DNA of 49,134 bases from a virus, in the IMG/VR virus record IMGVR_UViG_3300044614_001117, positions 1 through 49,134 of that record; one strand, given 5' to 3'. Of this stretch, positions 42,984-49,134 are shown in pieces (the first letter of the stretch is position 1; each line of letters starts with the position of its first letter). The translations under genes and the position numbers were made by a program. The notes beneath the pieces were generated by a model, which searched no databases, was not told the DNA's origin, and worked only from the letters and a program-made list of their open reading frames with translations.

Positions 42984-44720
42984 ATGTGTGGCATTGTGGC
43001 ATATAAAGGTAGGCAGCAATGTCTACCTTTTTTGCTTGATGGACTGAAAAAGTTGGAGTATAGGGGATATGATAGTGTAGGATTGGCCTATAAAGTTGAT
43101 GATAAAATAGAATTGGTGAAACAAATTGGTCGAATTGAAAACCTAACTCTTTCGGTTCCATTAAGCACACCATCATTCATGGGAATGGGCCATACTCGCT
43201 GGGCCACCCATGGAAAACCGTCACTAGAGAATTGTCATCCTCATGTGTCGCCGGATGAGTCTTTGTATCTGGTTCATAATGGTATAATTACAAACTATGA
43301 AAGTTTAAGGGTAAAAAATTATGCTTATTATGGAAATACTGACAGCGAAGTTTTGCTATCCGTTATTTATACAGAGTTTATCAAACATCATGATCTGGCC
43401 GAGTGTGTGAAGACCTGTTTAAAAAAGGTTGAGGGATCGTATGCTATTGTTATTATGAGCGCCTCTAGCATGATCGTGGCGTGTAAGAATAGCTCTCTGG
43501 TTATTGGAATGGGTTCTGACGGATACTATGTGGCTAGTGATTGTGGAGCTTTGGAAGATTATGCAGATAAGGTGGTGTTCCTGGGTGAGAATACTGTGGG
43601 GGAAATTGGTCAAGATTTAAAGTTGTGGAATTTATTAGATAACTCAATGATAGAGTATAGGTCTGAGGTTTTGAATAATAAGAATAGTAAGATTAGTAAG
43701 GGAAATTATGATCATTTCATGTTAAAGGAAATATATGAACAGTCAGAGGTGGTCAACGAATGTTTAAGGGGGCGATTGTTTGATGATGTAAGATTAGATG
43801 AATTAGAAAAGTATAAGGATAGATTCTACGGGTGCAATACTGTTACATTATTAGGCTGTGGGTCTAGCTACTATGCATGTTTATTAGGCAAATATTATTT
43901 GGAAGAATTATGTGGAATAAAATGTTTGGTAGAAAGTGCTGGCGAATTTAGTAACAGACATCCTGTGATATCAAAAAGAGATGTTGTAATATGTTTGAGT
44001 CAGTCTGGGGAAACTGCTGATCTTTTAAATGCTGTTAGATTAGCCAAGAGTTATAATTGCTGTGTTATATCAATCTGCAATACTGATAATTCGTCACTAA
44101 CAAAACTGAGTGATTCTTACATATTGTGCAGAGCAGGAGTTGAAGTTGGTGTGGCTAGTACCAAGGGATTTACGTCACAAGTATTAGTATTGTTATTAAT
44201 AGCATTATGGTTAAATTCTAATAAATTAACGAATCATTTAAATGCACTGTCTTTTTATATAGGCGAAACTTTAAAACTGTCATCTAGAATAAAAAGAGAT
44301 GTGGCTTATTATAGTAGTATGGAAAGATTTTTGTTTGTTGGTAAAAAGTATAATTATCCTATAGCATTGGAAGGGGCATTAAAGTTAAAAGAGATATCAT
44401 ACTCTAGTGCTGAAGGATATGCCTCTTCGGAAATGAAACACGGACCTATAGCTTTGGTGGATAAAAATACTTTAGTTGTTGGTGTGGGCGGATCTGAGAT
44501 TGATCATACCATTGAGGAGATAAAAGCTAGAGATGGTAATGTGATAAGAGTGGGGCCTGTGGGCAATAATATTGATTGGGGCGTTAGTGATGTTCCTGAA
44601 GAATTATGTCCTCTATTGTATGTTATAGTTCTACAGCTATTCTCTTATCATTATGCAGTGATGAAAGATAAAGACGTTGATAAACCTAGAAATTTAGCCA
44701 AAAGTGTAACGGTGATATAA
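42984..44720 (+). CDS. glmS: Glutamine-fructose-6-phosphate aminotransferase (glucosamine-6-phosphate synthase)
   Basis: 578 residues (bacterial enzymes about 600), making GlcN-6-P from Fru-6-P and glutamine. The ATG at 42984 is required because Cys2 (MCGIVAY) is the glutaminase nucleophile. Other glutaminase motifs are TRWATHG, HNGIITNYESL and TDSEVL. Two SIS sugar-isomerase domains follow: GCGSSYYACLLG, SQSGETAD, STKGFTSQ, then LEGALKLKEISY, SAEGYASSEMKHGP and the C-terminal DKPRNLAKSVTV. All key residues appear present, so it should be active. It is coupled to the following N-acetyltransferase gene by a one-base stop/start overlap. Confidence 0.97.
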   Translation: MCGIVAYKGRQQCLPFLLDGLKKLEYRGYDSVGLAYKVDDKIELVKQIGRIENLTLSVPLSTPSFMGMGHTRWATHGKPSLENCHPHVSPDESLYLVHNGIITNYESLRVKNYAYYGNTDSEVLLSVIYTEFIKHHDLAECVKTCLKKVEGSYAIVIMSASSMIVACKNSSLVIGMGSDGYYVASDCGALEDYADKVVFLGENTVGEIGQDLKLWNLLDNSMIEYRSEVLNNKNSKISKGNYDHFMLKEIYEQSEVVNECLRGRLFDDVRLDELEKYKDRFYGCNTVTLLGCGSSYYACLLGKYYLEELCGIKCLVESAGEFSNRHPVISKRDVVICLSQSGETADLLNAVRLAKSYNCCVISICNTDNSSLTKLSDSYILCRAGVEVGVASTKGFTSQVLVLLLIALWLNSNKLTNHLNALSFYIGETLKLSSRIKRDVAYYSSMERFLFVGKKYNYPIALEGALKLKEISYSSAEGYASSEMKHGPIALVDKNTLVVGVGGSEIDHTIEEIKARDGNVIRVGPVGNNIDWGVSDVPEELCPLLYVIVLQLFSYHYAVMKDKDVDKPRNLAKSVTVI

Positions 44721-45148
44721 TGATATACATAAGGCCAATAAATGTTAACGATAATTTTGCTCAATACATGGAGTGTGTTGAAGATTTAAATAGTTCAGGG
44801 GTGGAGCTGGCCAGTGTGGAACAGATTAAAAGGGCGTTGTCATCAAGACCAAGCAACATAATAACATATGTTATAGTGGATAAAGAATCTATTGTGGCAA
44901 CAGCCACTTGTATATTTGAAAGAAAGTTGAGATACAATCAGTTGTGCTGTCATATTGAGGATGTAGGAGTTCACAAAGATTACAGATCTCGCGGATTTGG
45001 TAAATTGATCGTGGATCACTGCATCAGTGCTGCTGTAAATAAAAGATGCTACAAAGCAAAGTTATTCTGCTCCAATGAGCTAGAGCCATTCTATAGAAGC
45101 ATGGGATTCAGAAAGAATAATCTTGGAATGGAAAAGATATTAGTTTGA
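44720..45148 (+). CDS. GNA1-type glucosamine-6-phosphate N-acetyltransferase
   Basis: A 142-residue GNAT protein. CCHIEDVGVHKDYRSRGFGK holds the GNA1 signature HIEDV (residues 78-82) and the acetyl-CoA loop RSRGFGK (89-95). CYKAKLFC (110-117) and FYRSMGF (124-130) also match eukaryotic glucosamine-6-phosphate N-acetyltransferase, which makes GlcNAc-6-P. Length is like GNA1 (about 150-180). The start overlaps the glmS stop (TAATG), so product and substrate of consecutive steps are encoded side by side. Most bacteria instead acetylate GlcN-1-P with GlmU. A generic GNAT is the alternative. Confidence 0.75.
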   Translation: MIYIRPINVNDNFAQYMECVEDLNSSGVELASVEQIKRALSSRPSNIITYVIVDKESIVATATCIFERKLRYNQLCCHIEDVGVHKDYRSRGFGKLIVDHCISAAVNKRCYKAKLFCSNELEPFYRSMGFRKNNLGMEKILV

Positions 45149-45618
45149 TAATGGGGGAGGTTTAGGTAATACATTATGGTTATTGGGCTTGTATTGTGTT
45201 TGCACCACCGCCGCCTTGGGCAGATTTTTTGCATACCCCTTTGAAAAACAGAAAAACCCCCCTATTTGTAGGGGTGCATATTCGTACACTGCCAACGCGA
45301 CCACGAATGTACCCCCACGAGAGAGGGGGAAGTTATAGCGAATCCTGTGCCAAACTTTTAGGCTTTCGACATTGTAAGAAATGACGCCGAAACTCGATTC
45401 TACTAAGTGTCCACTGAGCGTAACTCCAATGGTGGCAAGGATTTAGGGAAAATAAAATATTTCGCTTGACCGTTTTCCGTATAATGGAACGTCGAAAGGA
45501 AGAAAAGGGAAACCTAATCTACCTTACGACATTGTAAGGAAAAAAAGTATTTGACGCCGAACATTTGGCCGATATACTTAGTAGTAGAGAAAGACAGAAA
45601 AGGAAAAAAGGAAAGAAA
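45149..45618 (+). promoter_or_regulatory. Leader region with operator palindrome and promoter
   Basis: A 470-base gap in which I see no credible gene. It holds a CCCCTA/TAGGGG hairpin (45259-45274, preceded by A5), a CCCCC/GGGGG hairpin (45312-45329), and a partial copy (45367-45391) of the element at 45528-45562. It also holds a stray TATAAT (45480-45485) without a correctly spaced -35, the palindrome CCTTAC-GACATT-GTAAGG (45522-45539) and a promoter TTGACG (45551-45556), 16 bases, TATACT (45573-45578). The palindrome ends 11 bases before the -35, as in the full cassettes further right. Confidence 0.65.
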
Positions 45619-45939
45619 ATGATTTTTACTCGTCCCCGTGCTGAAGGTGGTCGTGATGTTGTCGGTTGCGAGATTGCTTGCAACTATCAGGGGTCGAAGG
45701 ATCCCGCTCCCCTTCGCATTGTGGGAATCGTCAAGAGTCAGCGTAAGGTCGAAGGTAAGGGAAACCTTTTGACTGTCGAAACGTCGGACGGTTTCCGTAG
45801 TCTCTACTTCGAGAAGGCTACCGACGTTACCTTCTACGCTCCCCGTCCGAAGGTTACGAATACCGACGATGGATACGATGCGTGGAAGGATAGCAACCTA
45901 GTCAAGTATGGATACGTTCCCCGTCGTCACTATCGGTGA
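45619..45939 (+). CDS. Small protein of unknown function, 106 residues
   Basis: A basic beta-rich protein (LRIVGIVKSQRKVEG, LLTVETSDGFRSLYFEKATDV) that could be an SH3/KOW-like barrel. The C-terminal DDGYDAWKD motif recurs in the 66-residue protein at 48648-48848. The ATG at 45619 has AGGA 7 bases upstream; upstream in-frame ATGs lack such a site. Codon choice is far GC-richer than in the structural block. It is expressed from the promoter at 45551-45578. The function is unknown; its place suggests an early gene. Confidence 0.75.
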   Translation: MIFTRPRAEGGRDVVGCEIACNYQGSKDPAPLRIVGIVKSQRKVEGKGNLLTVETSDGFRSLYFEKATDVTFYAPRPKVTNTDDGYDAWKDSNLVKYGYVPRRHYR

Positions 45940-45991
45940 TAGACGGCACGATATGCAGACCCTTTACCCTTACCCCCTCAAAGGAACTACC

Positions 45992-46321
45992 ATGAAGAAT
46001 CGTTTCCCTATCATCGAAAACGCTAAGCGTCAGGCCCGTATGATTTTCGTGGGTATTGCTATCCCCCATCAGCCTTCCCTCGCAGATGGGGTATATGGCC
46101 CCATCCGTAGTGAGAAGGTTTTGAAGTTCAATCGAAAGGCTTTGCGAAATGCTGGCAAGGCTAAGGTGGAAAAGACTGACCCCCGCTATAAGGGGGGTGA
46201 TGACCTTATGATCGTGAAGGTCGGTAAGCCCGGCTCGCGTGATAGGGTAGAGGCTTTGGCTTCGCAGTATGCTGCGATACTTGCTTGCGGTGAGGAGGTA
46301 TCCCCCTTCGCGGAGGGGTGA
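45992..46321 (+). CDS. Small protein of unknown function, 109 residues
   Basis: A basic protein (MKNRFPIIENAKRQARMIF; KFNRKALRNAGKAKVEKTD) with mixed helix and strand. AAAGGA lies 6 bases before the ATG at 45992, which I prefer over in-frame ATGs at 45908 and 45953 that overlap or precede it without a site. The gene contains a CCCCC/GGGGGG hairpin (46180-46197) and ends in another (46303-46318) that covers the codons before the stop. It is co-transcribed with the 106-residue gene 52 bases upstream. Confidence 0.7.
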   Translation: MKNRFPIIENAKRQARMIFVGIAIPHQPSLADGVYGPIRSEKVLKFNRKALRNAGKAKVEKTDPRYKGGDDLMIVKVGKPGSRDRVEALASQYAAILACGEEVSPFAEG

Positions 46322-46354
46322 TGCTTACCCCCACCGTGGTAGGGTGAGTAGGCA

Positions 46355-46370
46355 ACCCCCCATAGGGGGT
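46355..46370. repeat. C5/G5 hairpin
   Basis: ACCCCC-CATA-GGGGGT, a perfect 6-bp stem with a 4-base loop; one of a dispersed family in 45.2-49.1 kb. Confidence 0.8.
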
Positions 46371-46394
46371 ATCTGCTAATGCACCCGGCTAGCC

Positions 46395-46410
46395 ACCCCC
46401 CATTGGGGGT
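46395..46410. repeat. C5/G5 hairpin
   Basis: ACCCCC-CATT-GGGGGT, a perfect 6-bp stem, 24 bases after the previous one and just before cassette A. Confidence 0.8.
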
Positions 46411-46416
46411 ATAAGC

Positions 46417-46671
46417 TTGACGTAAAGCCTTACGCCATAAGCACTTACGTCAAAAATGCGCCCGCAAAATCGTCGTAAGTTATTGCTACATAAGGACTTG
46501 CGTCGATATGGTGCAGCAAATGGTGTGCCATTCGTGTTTGGCATGGTATTTGCATATAGCAAACGGTGTGCCAGATACATTTTTATTTTTATGGTATAGT
46601 ATTTGCTTAGGGAAATCTTACGAAAGATTCAGAAATATTTTTGTTGACATTCAAGAAATGCTTGGTATAAT
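46417..46671 (+). promoter_or_regulatory. Regulatory cassette A: nested inverted repeats plus consensus promoter
   Basis: It begins with the inverted repeat TTGACGTAA (46417-46425) / TTACGTCAA (46445-46453), followed by several CGTAAG-type half-sites. Then comes the long inverted repeat TTGGCA-N5-TTTGC / GCAAA-N5-TGCCA (46538-46573), with an extra upstream half-site at 46516-46530. The CCTTAC/GTAAGG palindrome is degenerate here. The promoter is TTGACA (46644-46649), 16 bases, TATAAT (46666-46671), then the shared GTCGATATA leader. It drives the 44-residue gene and fills most of the 381-base gap. Confidence 0.8.
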
Positions 46672-46702
46672 GTCGATATAAGAAAAAGAAAGAGAGAAAG
46701 CA

Positions 46703-46837
46703 ATGCTCACAATGATTCAGATTGGCAAGCGATTCAAAGTGTATCTCGGAAACGATGGCAACAGGAAGCCCCGCCTTGTGGGGGTATTCAACTCTTCGCA
46801 CGACGCGATCATGTTCATGAACTCTTACCCCCGATAA
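46703..46837 (+). CDS. Small protein, paralogue of the 48-residue protein behind cassette B
   Basis: 44 residues, starting MLTMIQIGKRFKVYLG and ending FNSSHDAIMFMNSYPR. It aligns with the protein at 47744-47890: (K)(F/Y)KVY near the start, a Gly and Arg in the middle, LV..F..S...A..FMN at the end. The pattern (basic strand, turn, strand, helix) resembles a minimal DNA- or protein-binding fold, but no family is recognised. The ATG follows a purine-rich leader (GAGAAAGCA). A C/G hairpin overlaps the stop codon. Confidence 0.7.
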   Translation: MLTMIQIGKRFKVYLGNDGNRKPRLVGVFNSSHDAIMFMNSYPR

Positions 46838-46844
46838 GAGGGGA

Positions 46845-46873
46845 TTGACAGTAGAGAAATGATTAGGTATAAT
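46845..46873 (+). promoter_or_regulatory. Sigma70-type promoter
   Basis: TTGACA (46845-46850), 17-base spacer, TATAAT (46868-46873): perfect hexamers and spacing. It starts 8 bases after the 44-residue gene and serves the 62-residue gene at 46899. Confidence 0.85.
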
Positions 46874-46898
46874 GCTATCAACACGAAAAGGAATCAGC

Positions 46899-47087
46899 AT
46901 GAATCCCAAGATTATCAACGATCCTCGTCCCCTTGTGTGGACAATCTCCAGCGAAGTGCGTGATACATACTGCCTGTATATCGACGGTGTGCTTGTGGTG
47001 AACAACTCTCCACTAGATGAGTTCTACCCCCTCTATCGTAGGGCATCTGAACAAATCACCAAGATGGATTCCCTTACCCATAACTGA
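46899..47087 (+). CDS. Small protein of unknown function, 62 residues
   Basis: MNPKIINDPRPLVWTISSE, then a beta-like segment YCLYIDGVLVVNNSPLDEFYPLYRRA. The pattern is a small beta-hairpin plus helix. AAAAGGA lies about 6 bases before the ATG; an upstream in-frame ATG at 46872 lies in the promoter and is rejected. Own promoter immediately upstream. Confidence 0.7.
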   Translation: MNPKIINDPRPLVWTISSEVRDTYCLYIDGVLVVNNSPLDEFYPLYRRASEQITKMDSLTHN

Positions 47088-47101
47088 TAGAAAGAAATCA
47101 A

Positions 47102-47327
<226 letters not shown>

Positions 47328-47337
47328 GGGAAATAAG

Positions 47338-47406
47338 ATGGCTACCGCTATTGTATTCATGGTATCGTATATTGGCCTGTTCGTATGTACAGTGTGTAAG
47401 GACTGA
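47338..47406 (+). CDS. 22-residue hydrophobic peptide (possible membrane peptide)
   Basis: MATAIVFMVSYIGLFVCTVCKD: one hydrophobic stretch of about 16 residues with two Cys and a charged end, suited to a single membrane segment. AAGGG lies 7 bases before the ATG. It is behind the CA tract and 8 bases before a C5/G5 hairpin. Short length limits certainty, but the start signal and composition are better than chance. Confidence 0.45.
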   Translation: MATAIVFMVSYIGLFVCTVCKD

Positions 47407-47413
47407 GGGTATA

Positions 47414-47432
47414 ACCCCCTGTATATGGGGGT
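47414..47432. repeat. C5/G5 hairpin
   Basis: ACCCCC-TGTATAT-GGGGGT, a 6-bp stem just after the 22-residue peptide; may act as a weak terminator or transcript end protector. Confidence 0.75.
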
Positions 47433-47481
47433 ACTGTACATATGTACCAGCAGAACCAGCCTGCTAGCACCATAGCGACAG

Positions 47482-47713
47482 CGAGCGTAAGTGCTTGTGG
47501 CATAAGGACTTACGACAAAATCGCGGGCGCAAAATCGACGTAAGTACTTGCGGCGTAACGACTTACGGCAAATCGCGTTTTGGCATGATTTTTGCTTATA
47601 GCAAATGCTGTGCCAAAGAATAAAATATTTTACGGCATGATTTTTGCAGTAAGGACTCTTACGGTATTGTAAGGAAAGATTTTTGTTGACATCTAAAGTG
47701 TGGATGGTATAAT
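47482..47713 (+). promoter_or_regulatory. Regulatory cassette B: nested inverted repeats plus consensus promoter
   Basis: It carries several CGTAAG/CTTACG half-sites (47484-47570) and the long inverted repeat TTGGCA-N5-TTTGC / GCAAA-N5-TGCCAA (47580-47616, loop TTATA). It also has a further GGCATGA half-site near 47634, the palindrome CTTAC-GGTATT-GTAAG (47658-47673), and the promoter TTGACA (47686-47691), 16 bases, TATAAT (47708-47713), then GCCGATATA. Order and spacing match cassettes A and C. It precedes the 48-residue gene and fills the 337-base gap. Confidence 0.85.
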
Positions 47714-47743
47714 GCCGATATAGAAAGTAACGGAGAAAGAAAA

Positions 47744-47890
47744 ATGGAAATGCTGGTTCTGATCGTCGTGAAGGGTAAGTATAAGGTTTATCGTGAGAGG
47801 AAGTATCCCAATGGATATTCGCGTCAACTTGTCGCAACCTTCAAGACTTCCTATGAAGCCGAAAGGTTTATGAACGCCTCCGCCAGTTGA
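47744..47890 (+). CDS. Small protein, paralogue of the 44-residue protein behind cassette A
   Basis: 48 residues: MEMLVLIVVKGKYKVYRER near the start and LVATFKTSYEAERFMNAS near the end. It shares the KVY, LVxxF and FMN positions with the protein at 46703-46837. CGGAG lies about 9 bases before the ATG. Gene and promoter cassette thus occur twice, which points to duplication of the whole unit. Function unknown. Confidence 0.7.
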   Translation: MEMLVLIVVKGKYKVYRERKYPNGYSRQLVATFKTSYEAERFMNASAS

Positions 47891-47895
47891 GGGGG

Positions 47896-47924
47896 TTGAC
47901 GGGACAAAAAATATTCGGTAAAAT
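47896..47924 (+). promoter_or_regulatory. Sigma70-type promoter
   Basis: TTGACG (47896-47901), 17-base spacer, TAAAAT (47919-47924), 25 bases before the 59-residue gene. Confidence 0.7.
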
Positions 47925-47948
47925 ACACTCAACACGAAAGGGATAGAA

Positions 47949-48128
47949 ATGAAGATTGGTGATTTTGTTTTCGCGGAATACGATAACGGCGAAATCGTGA
48001 ACGGTGAAGTGGTACAGGTTCGACACTTCGGTGATCGTATGCTGCTCACCGTGAAGTGTGAACAGGGGTATCGTTCGATCTACACCGACAAGTGTGTTTC
48101 GCTCGAAGTGATGGAAACCGCTAACTGA
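47949..48128 (+). CDS. Small SH3-like-barrel candidate, 59 residues
   Basis: MKIGDFVFAEYDNGEIVNGEVVQV, then MLLTVKCEQGYRSIYTDKCVSLEV. GDFV..........G.VV.V....LL.V is the strand pattern of small SH3/Tudor-like barrels. AAAGGGA lies about 6 bases before the ATG. Own promoter upstream; the next gene starts 13 bases after its stop. Function unknown. Confidence 0.7.
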   Translation: MKIGDFVFAEYDNGEIVNGEVVQVRHFGDRMLLTVKCEQGYRSIYTDKCVSLEVMETAN

Positions 48129-48141
48129 AAGGATGTATACT

Positions 48142-48345
48142 ATGATGGTTTTTGACCATAGGCTGCTCGTGGCGGTTCCCGCGAATAAGTGGATCGGAGA
48201 ATGGATTCAGCGTGACCCATCCCCCATTTATAGGGGTACGCTGGCCGCTCAACTCCGGCTAATCCGAAAGAGGCATGGCACCCCCCATGCGAGGGAGTAC
48301 CGCGACCATATGGTATGGTTGGGGAGTTACCCCCCTAAGTGGTGA
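48142..48345 (+). CDS. Small basic protein of unknown function, 67 residues
   Basis: MMVFDHRLLVAVPANKWIGEWI, then a basic helix (LAAQLRLIRKRHGTPHAREYRDH). The ATG at 48142 has AAAGGA 8 bases upstream; the ATG at 48133 overlaps that site. The gene contains CCCC/GGGG hairpins (for example 48232-48246). It is co-transcribed with the 59-residue gene. Confidence 0.65.
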   Translation: MMVFDHRLLVAVPANKWIGEWIQRDPSPIYRGTLAAQLRLIRKRHGTPHAREYRDHMVWLGSYPPKW

Positions 48346-48360
48346 TGTACAAATGTACAT

Positions 48361-48612
48361 TTGACGTAAACCCTTGCTGCATAAGCACTTACGTCAAAAA
48401 TGCGCCCGCAAAATCGACGTAAGTTGTTGCCACGTAAGGACTTACGGCGAATCGTTGCAGCAAATCGTATGCCAAAAGTTTTGGCACGATATTTGCATAT
48501 AGCAAATCGTATGCCAATCTTTTTTATTTTTTTGGCACGATATTTGCTGTATGAAACCTTACGATATTGTAAGGAAGATTTTTGTTGACACCTAAAGATA
48601 CGATGGTATAAT
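48361..48612 (+). promoter_or_regulatory. Regulatory cassette C: best preserved copy
   Basis: Inverted repeat TTGACGTAA (48361-48369) / TTACGTCAA (48389-48397) and several CGTAAG half-sites. Four alternating 16-base half-sites follow: GCAAATCGTATGCCAA at 48460-48475 and 48502-48517, and its imperfect inverse TTGGCACGATATTTGC at 48481-48496 and 48532-48547. Then come an AT-rich spacer, the perfect palindrome CCTTAC-GATATT-GTAAGG (48557-48574), and the promoter TTGACA (48585-48590), 16 bases, TATAAT (48607-48612). It drives the zinc-ribbon-like gene and fills the 302-base gap. Confidence 0.85.
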
Positions 48613-48647
48613 GTCGATATAAGAGAAAAGGAAACGGAGAAAGAAAG

Positions 48648-48848
48648 ATGTTGAGCGATTGTTGCGGTGCTGTGGTTCGTTTTCAGGATATTTGCTCGCG
48701 TTGTGGTGAGCATTGTGAAGTAGGTTCCGACGATGGCTACGATGCCGCTCGTGATGCCTACAATATGGGTTACGGTGCTCCCGTCACCCGTAGTCAGCGT
48801 GAGGATGATCGTGCATGGGCCGAAGAATGTCGGCGTAACGGTTGGTGA
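48648..48848 (+). CDS. Small Cys-rich (zinc-binding) protein, 66 residues
   Basis: MLSDCCGAVVRFQDICSRCGEHC: Cys5, Cys6, Cys16, Cys19 and Cys23 with His22 suggest a zinc knuckle. DDGYDAARDAYNMGYG (from residue 28) matches the C-terminal motif of the 106-residue protein at 45619-45939. The C-terminus is charged (EDDRAWAEECRRNGW). CGGAG lies about 9 bases before the ATG. It lies behind cassette C. Function unknown. Confidence 0.75.
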   Translation: MLSDCCGAVVRFQDICSRCGEHCEVGSDDGYDAARDAYNMGYGAPVTRSQREDDRAWAEECRRNGW

Positions 48849-48849
48849 G

Positions 48850-48878
48850 TTGACAAGTCTAGTCGGATCGGATACACT
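48850..48878 (+). promoter_or_regulatory. Sigma70-type promoter
   Basis: TTGACA (48850-48855), 17-base spacer, TACACT (48873-48878), 19 bases before the 72-residue gene. Confidence 0.65.
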
Positions 48879-48896
48879 TCACAAAAAGGATACAAA

Positions 48897-49115
48897 ATGA
48901 AAATCGCATCATCCAACACGATTCGGAAGAATATCAACAAGTATGCTGCTACTGTCGATTTGTCCATTGTCAAAAACTACGATGGATCCTATAACATATT
49001 CGACAACGTGATCGGATACAATGTGTTCACCAATGTGAACATGGCATGGGTGGTTCGCACCATCTATGATTCCATGTATATGCGAAAGAGCATGGAGTCT
49101 AGATCCCTCGCATGA
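48897..49115 (+). CDS. Small protein of unknown function, 72 residues
   Basis: MKIASSNTIRKNINKYAATVDLSIVKNYDGSYNIFDNVIGYN: a helix, then two strands, then a helix ending MRKSMESRSLA. AAAAAGGA lies 6-7 bases before the ATG. Own promoter. The stop codon lies inside the hairpin CCCTC-GCAT-GAGGG (49105-49118). Confidence 0.7.
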   Translation: MKIASSNTIRKNINKYAATVDLSIVKNYDGSYNIFDNVIGYNVFTNVNMAWVVRTIYDSMYMRKSMESRSLA

Positions 49116-49134
49116 GGGGATAGGTATACAAATG

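Noticed and set aside
45252-45274. Leftward intrinsic terminator at the CCCCTA/TAGGGG hairpin followed by T5 on the minus strand
   Set aside because: No leftward gene lies to its right in the window; it is more simply one member of the C/G hairpin family next to an A-run.
45196-45384. A 62-codon rightward open frame after the acetyltransferase gene
   Set aside because: No ribosome-binding site, Pro/His/Arg-rich low-complexity translation and two hairpins inside; treated as leader DNA.
45466-45485. TTGACC ... TATAAT as a promoter in the 45.4-kb leader
   Set aside because: The two hexamers are only 8 bases apart; the promoter at 45551-45578 has the correct spacing.

Overview
This window is part of a tailed double-stranded DNA phage genome (Caudoviricetes). 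The evidence is a large and small terminase, a portal, a fused prohead protease/scaffold, a major capsid protein, a tail tube protein, an array of fibre and lectin-like proteins and a giant tape measure protein. No integrase, lysogeny repressor, tRNA or rRNA gene was seen. Shine-Dalgarno sites and sigma70-type promoters are clear, so the host uses ordinary bacterial signals, but it cannot be named from the sequence. No tail sheath was recognised; with a tape measure of more than 3,245 residues, a long-tailed siphovirus is the best guess.

Layout. Positions 1-42,700 are an AT-rich, tightly packed block read leftward (minus strand). From its promoter at about 42.7 kb the order is: small acidic protein, sigma-factor-like protein, small terminase candidate, methyltransferase, GDP-mannose 4,6-dehydratase, HNH and ERCC4 nucleases, large terminase, portal, protease-scaffold, decoration protein candidate, major capsid protein, terminator. 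Next come two small modules and 13 kb of adsorption proteins (fibres, two LamG-type lectins, a G8/beta-helix protein, a giant repeat fibre, a P-domain protein, a collagen-like protein and an interrupted RgpF-type glycosyltransferase). Neck and tail completion candidates, the tail tube, four small tail-assembly candidates and the tape measure follow; the tape measure runs off the left edge of the window.

Positions 42,700-45,150 are read rightward from an overlapping divergent promoter: a small HTH protein resembling the small terminase N-terminus, then GlmS (glucosamine-6-phosphate synthase) coupled to a GNA1-type glucosamine-6-phosphate N-acetyltransferase. Together these would make GlcNAc-6-phosphate by the route typical of eukaryotes. 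With the dehydratase, the methyltransferase and the glycosyltransferase, this suggests that the phage modifies a glycan or its own surface.

Positions 45,150-49,134 look different: richer in GC, made of very small rightward genes of unknown function, many with their own consensus promoter. Three copies of a 230-260 bp regulatory cassette built from nested inverted repeats precede three of the genes. CCCCC/GGGGG hairpins are scattered through the region and there is a (CA)18 tract. It is probably an early or host-takeover region.

The most striking content is the tape measure protein. Between a TP901-type N-terminal core and a long helical C-terminal part it carries at least four enzyme-like domains in a row (PD-(D/E)XK nuclease-like, HAD phosphatase-like, ADP-ribosyltransferase-like, acetyltransferase-like). 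Recurrent FAxGG and PGEFV linkers flank and punctuate this cargo. It reads like a delivery chassis with interchangeable cargo.
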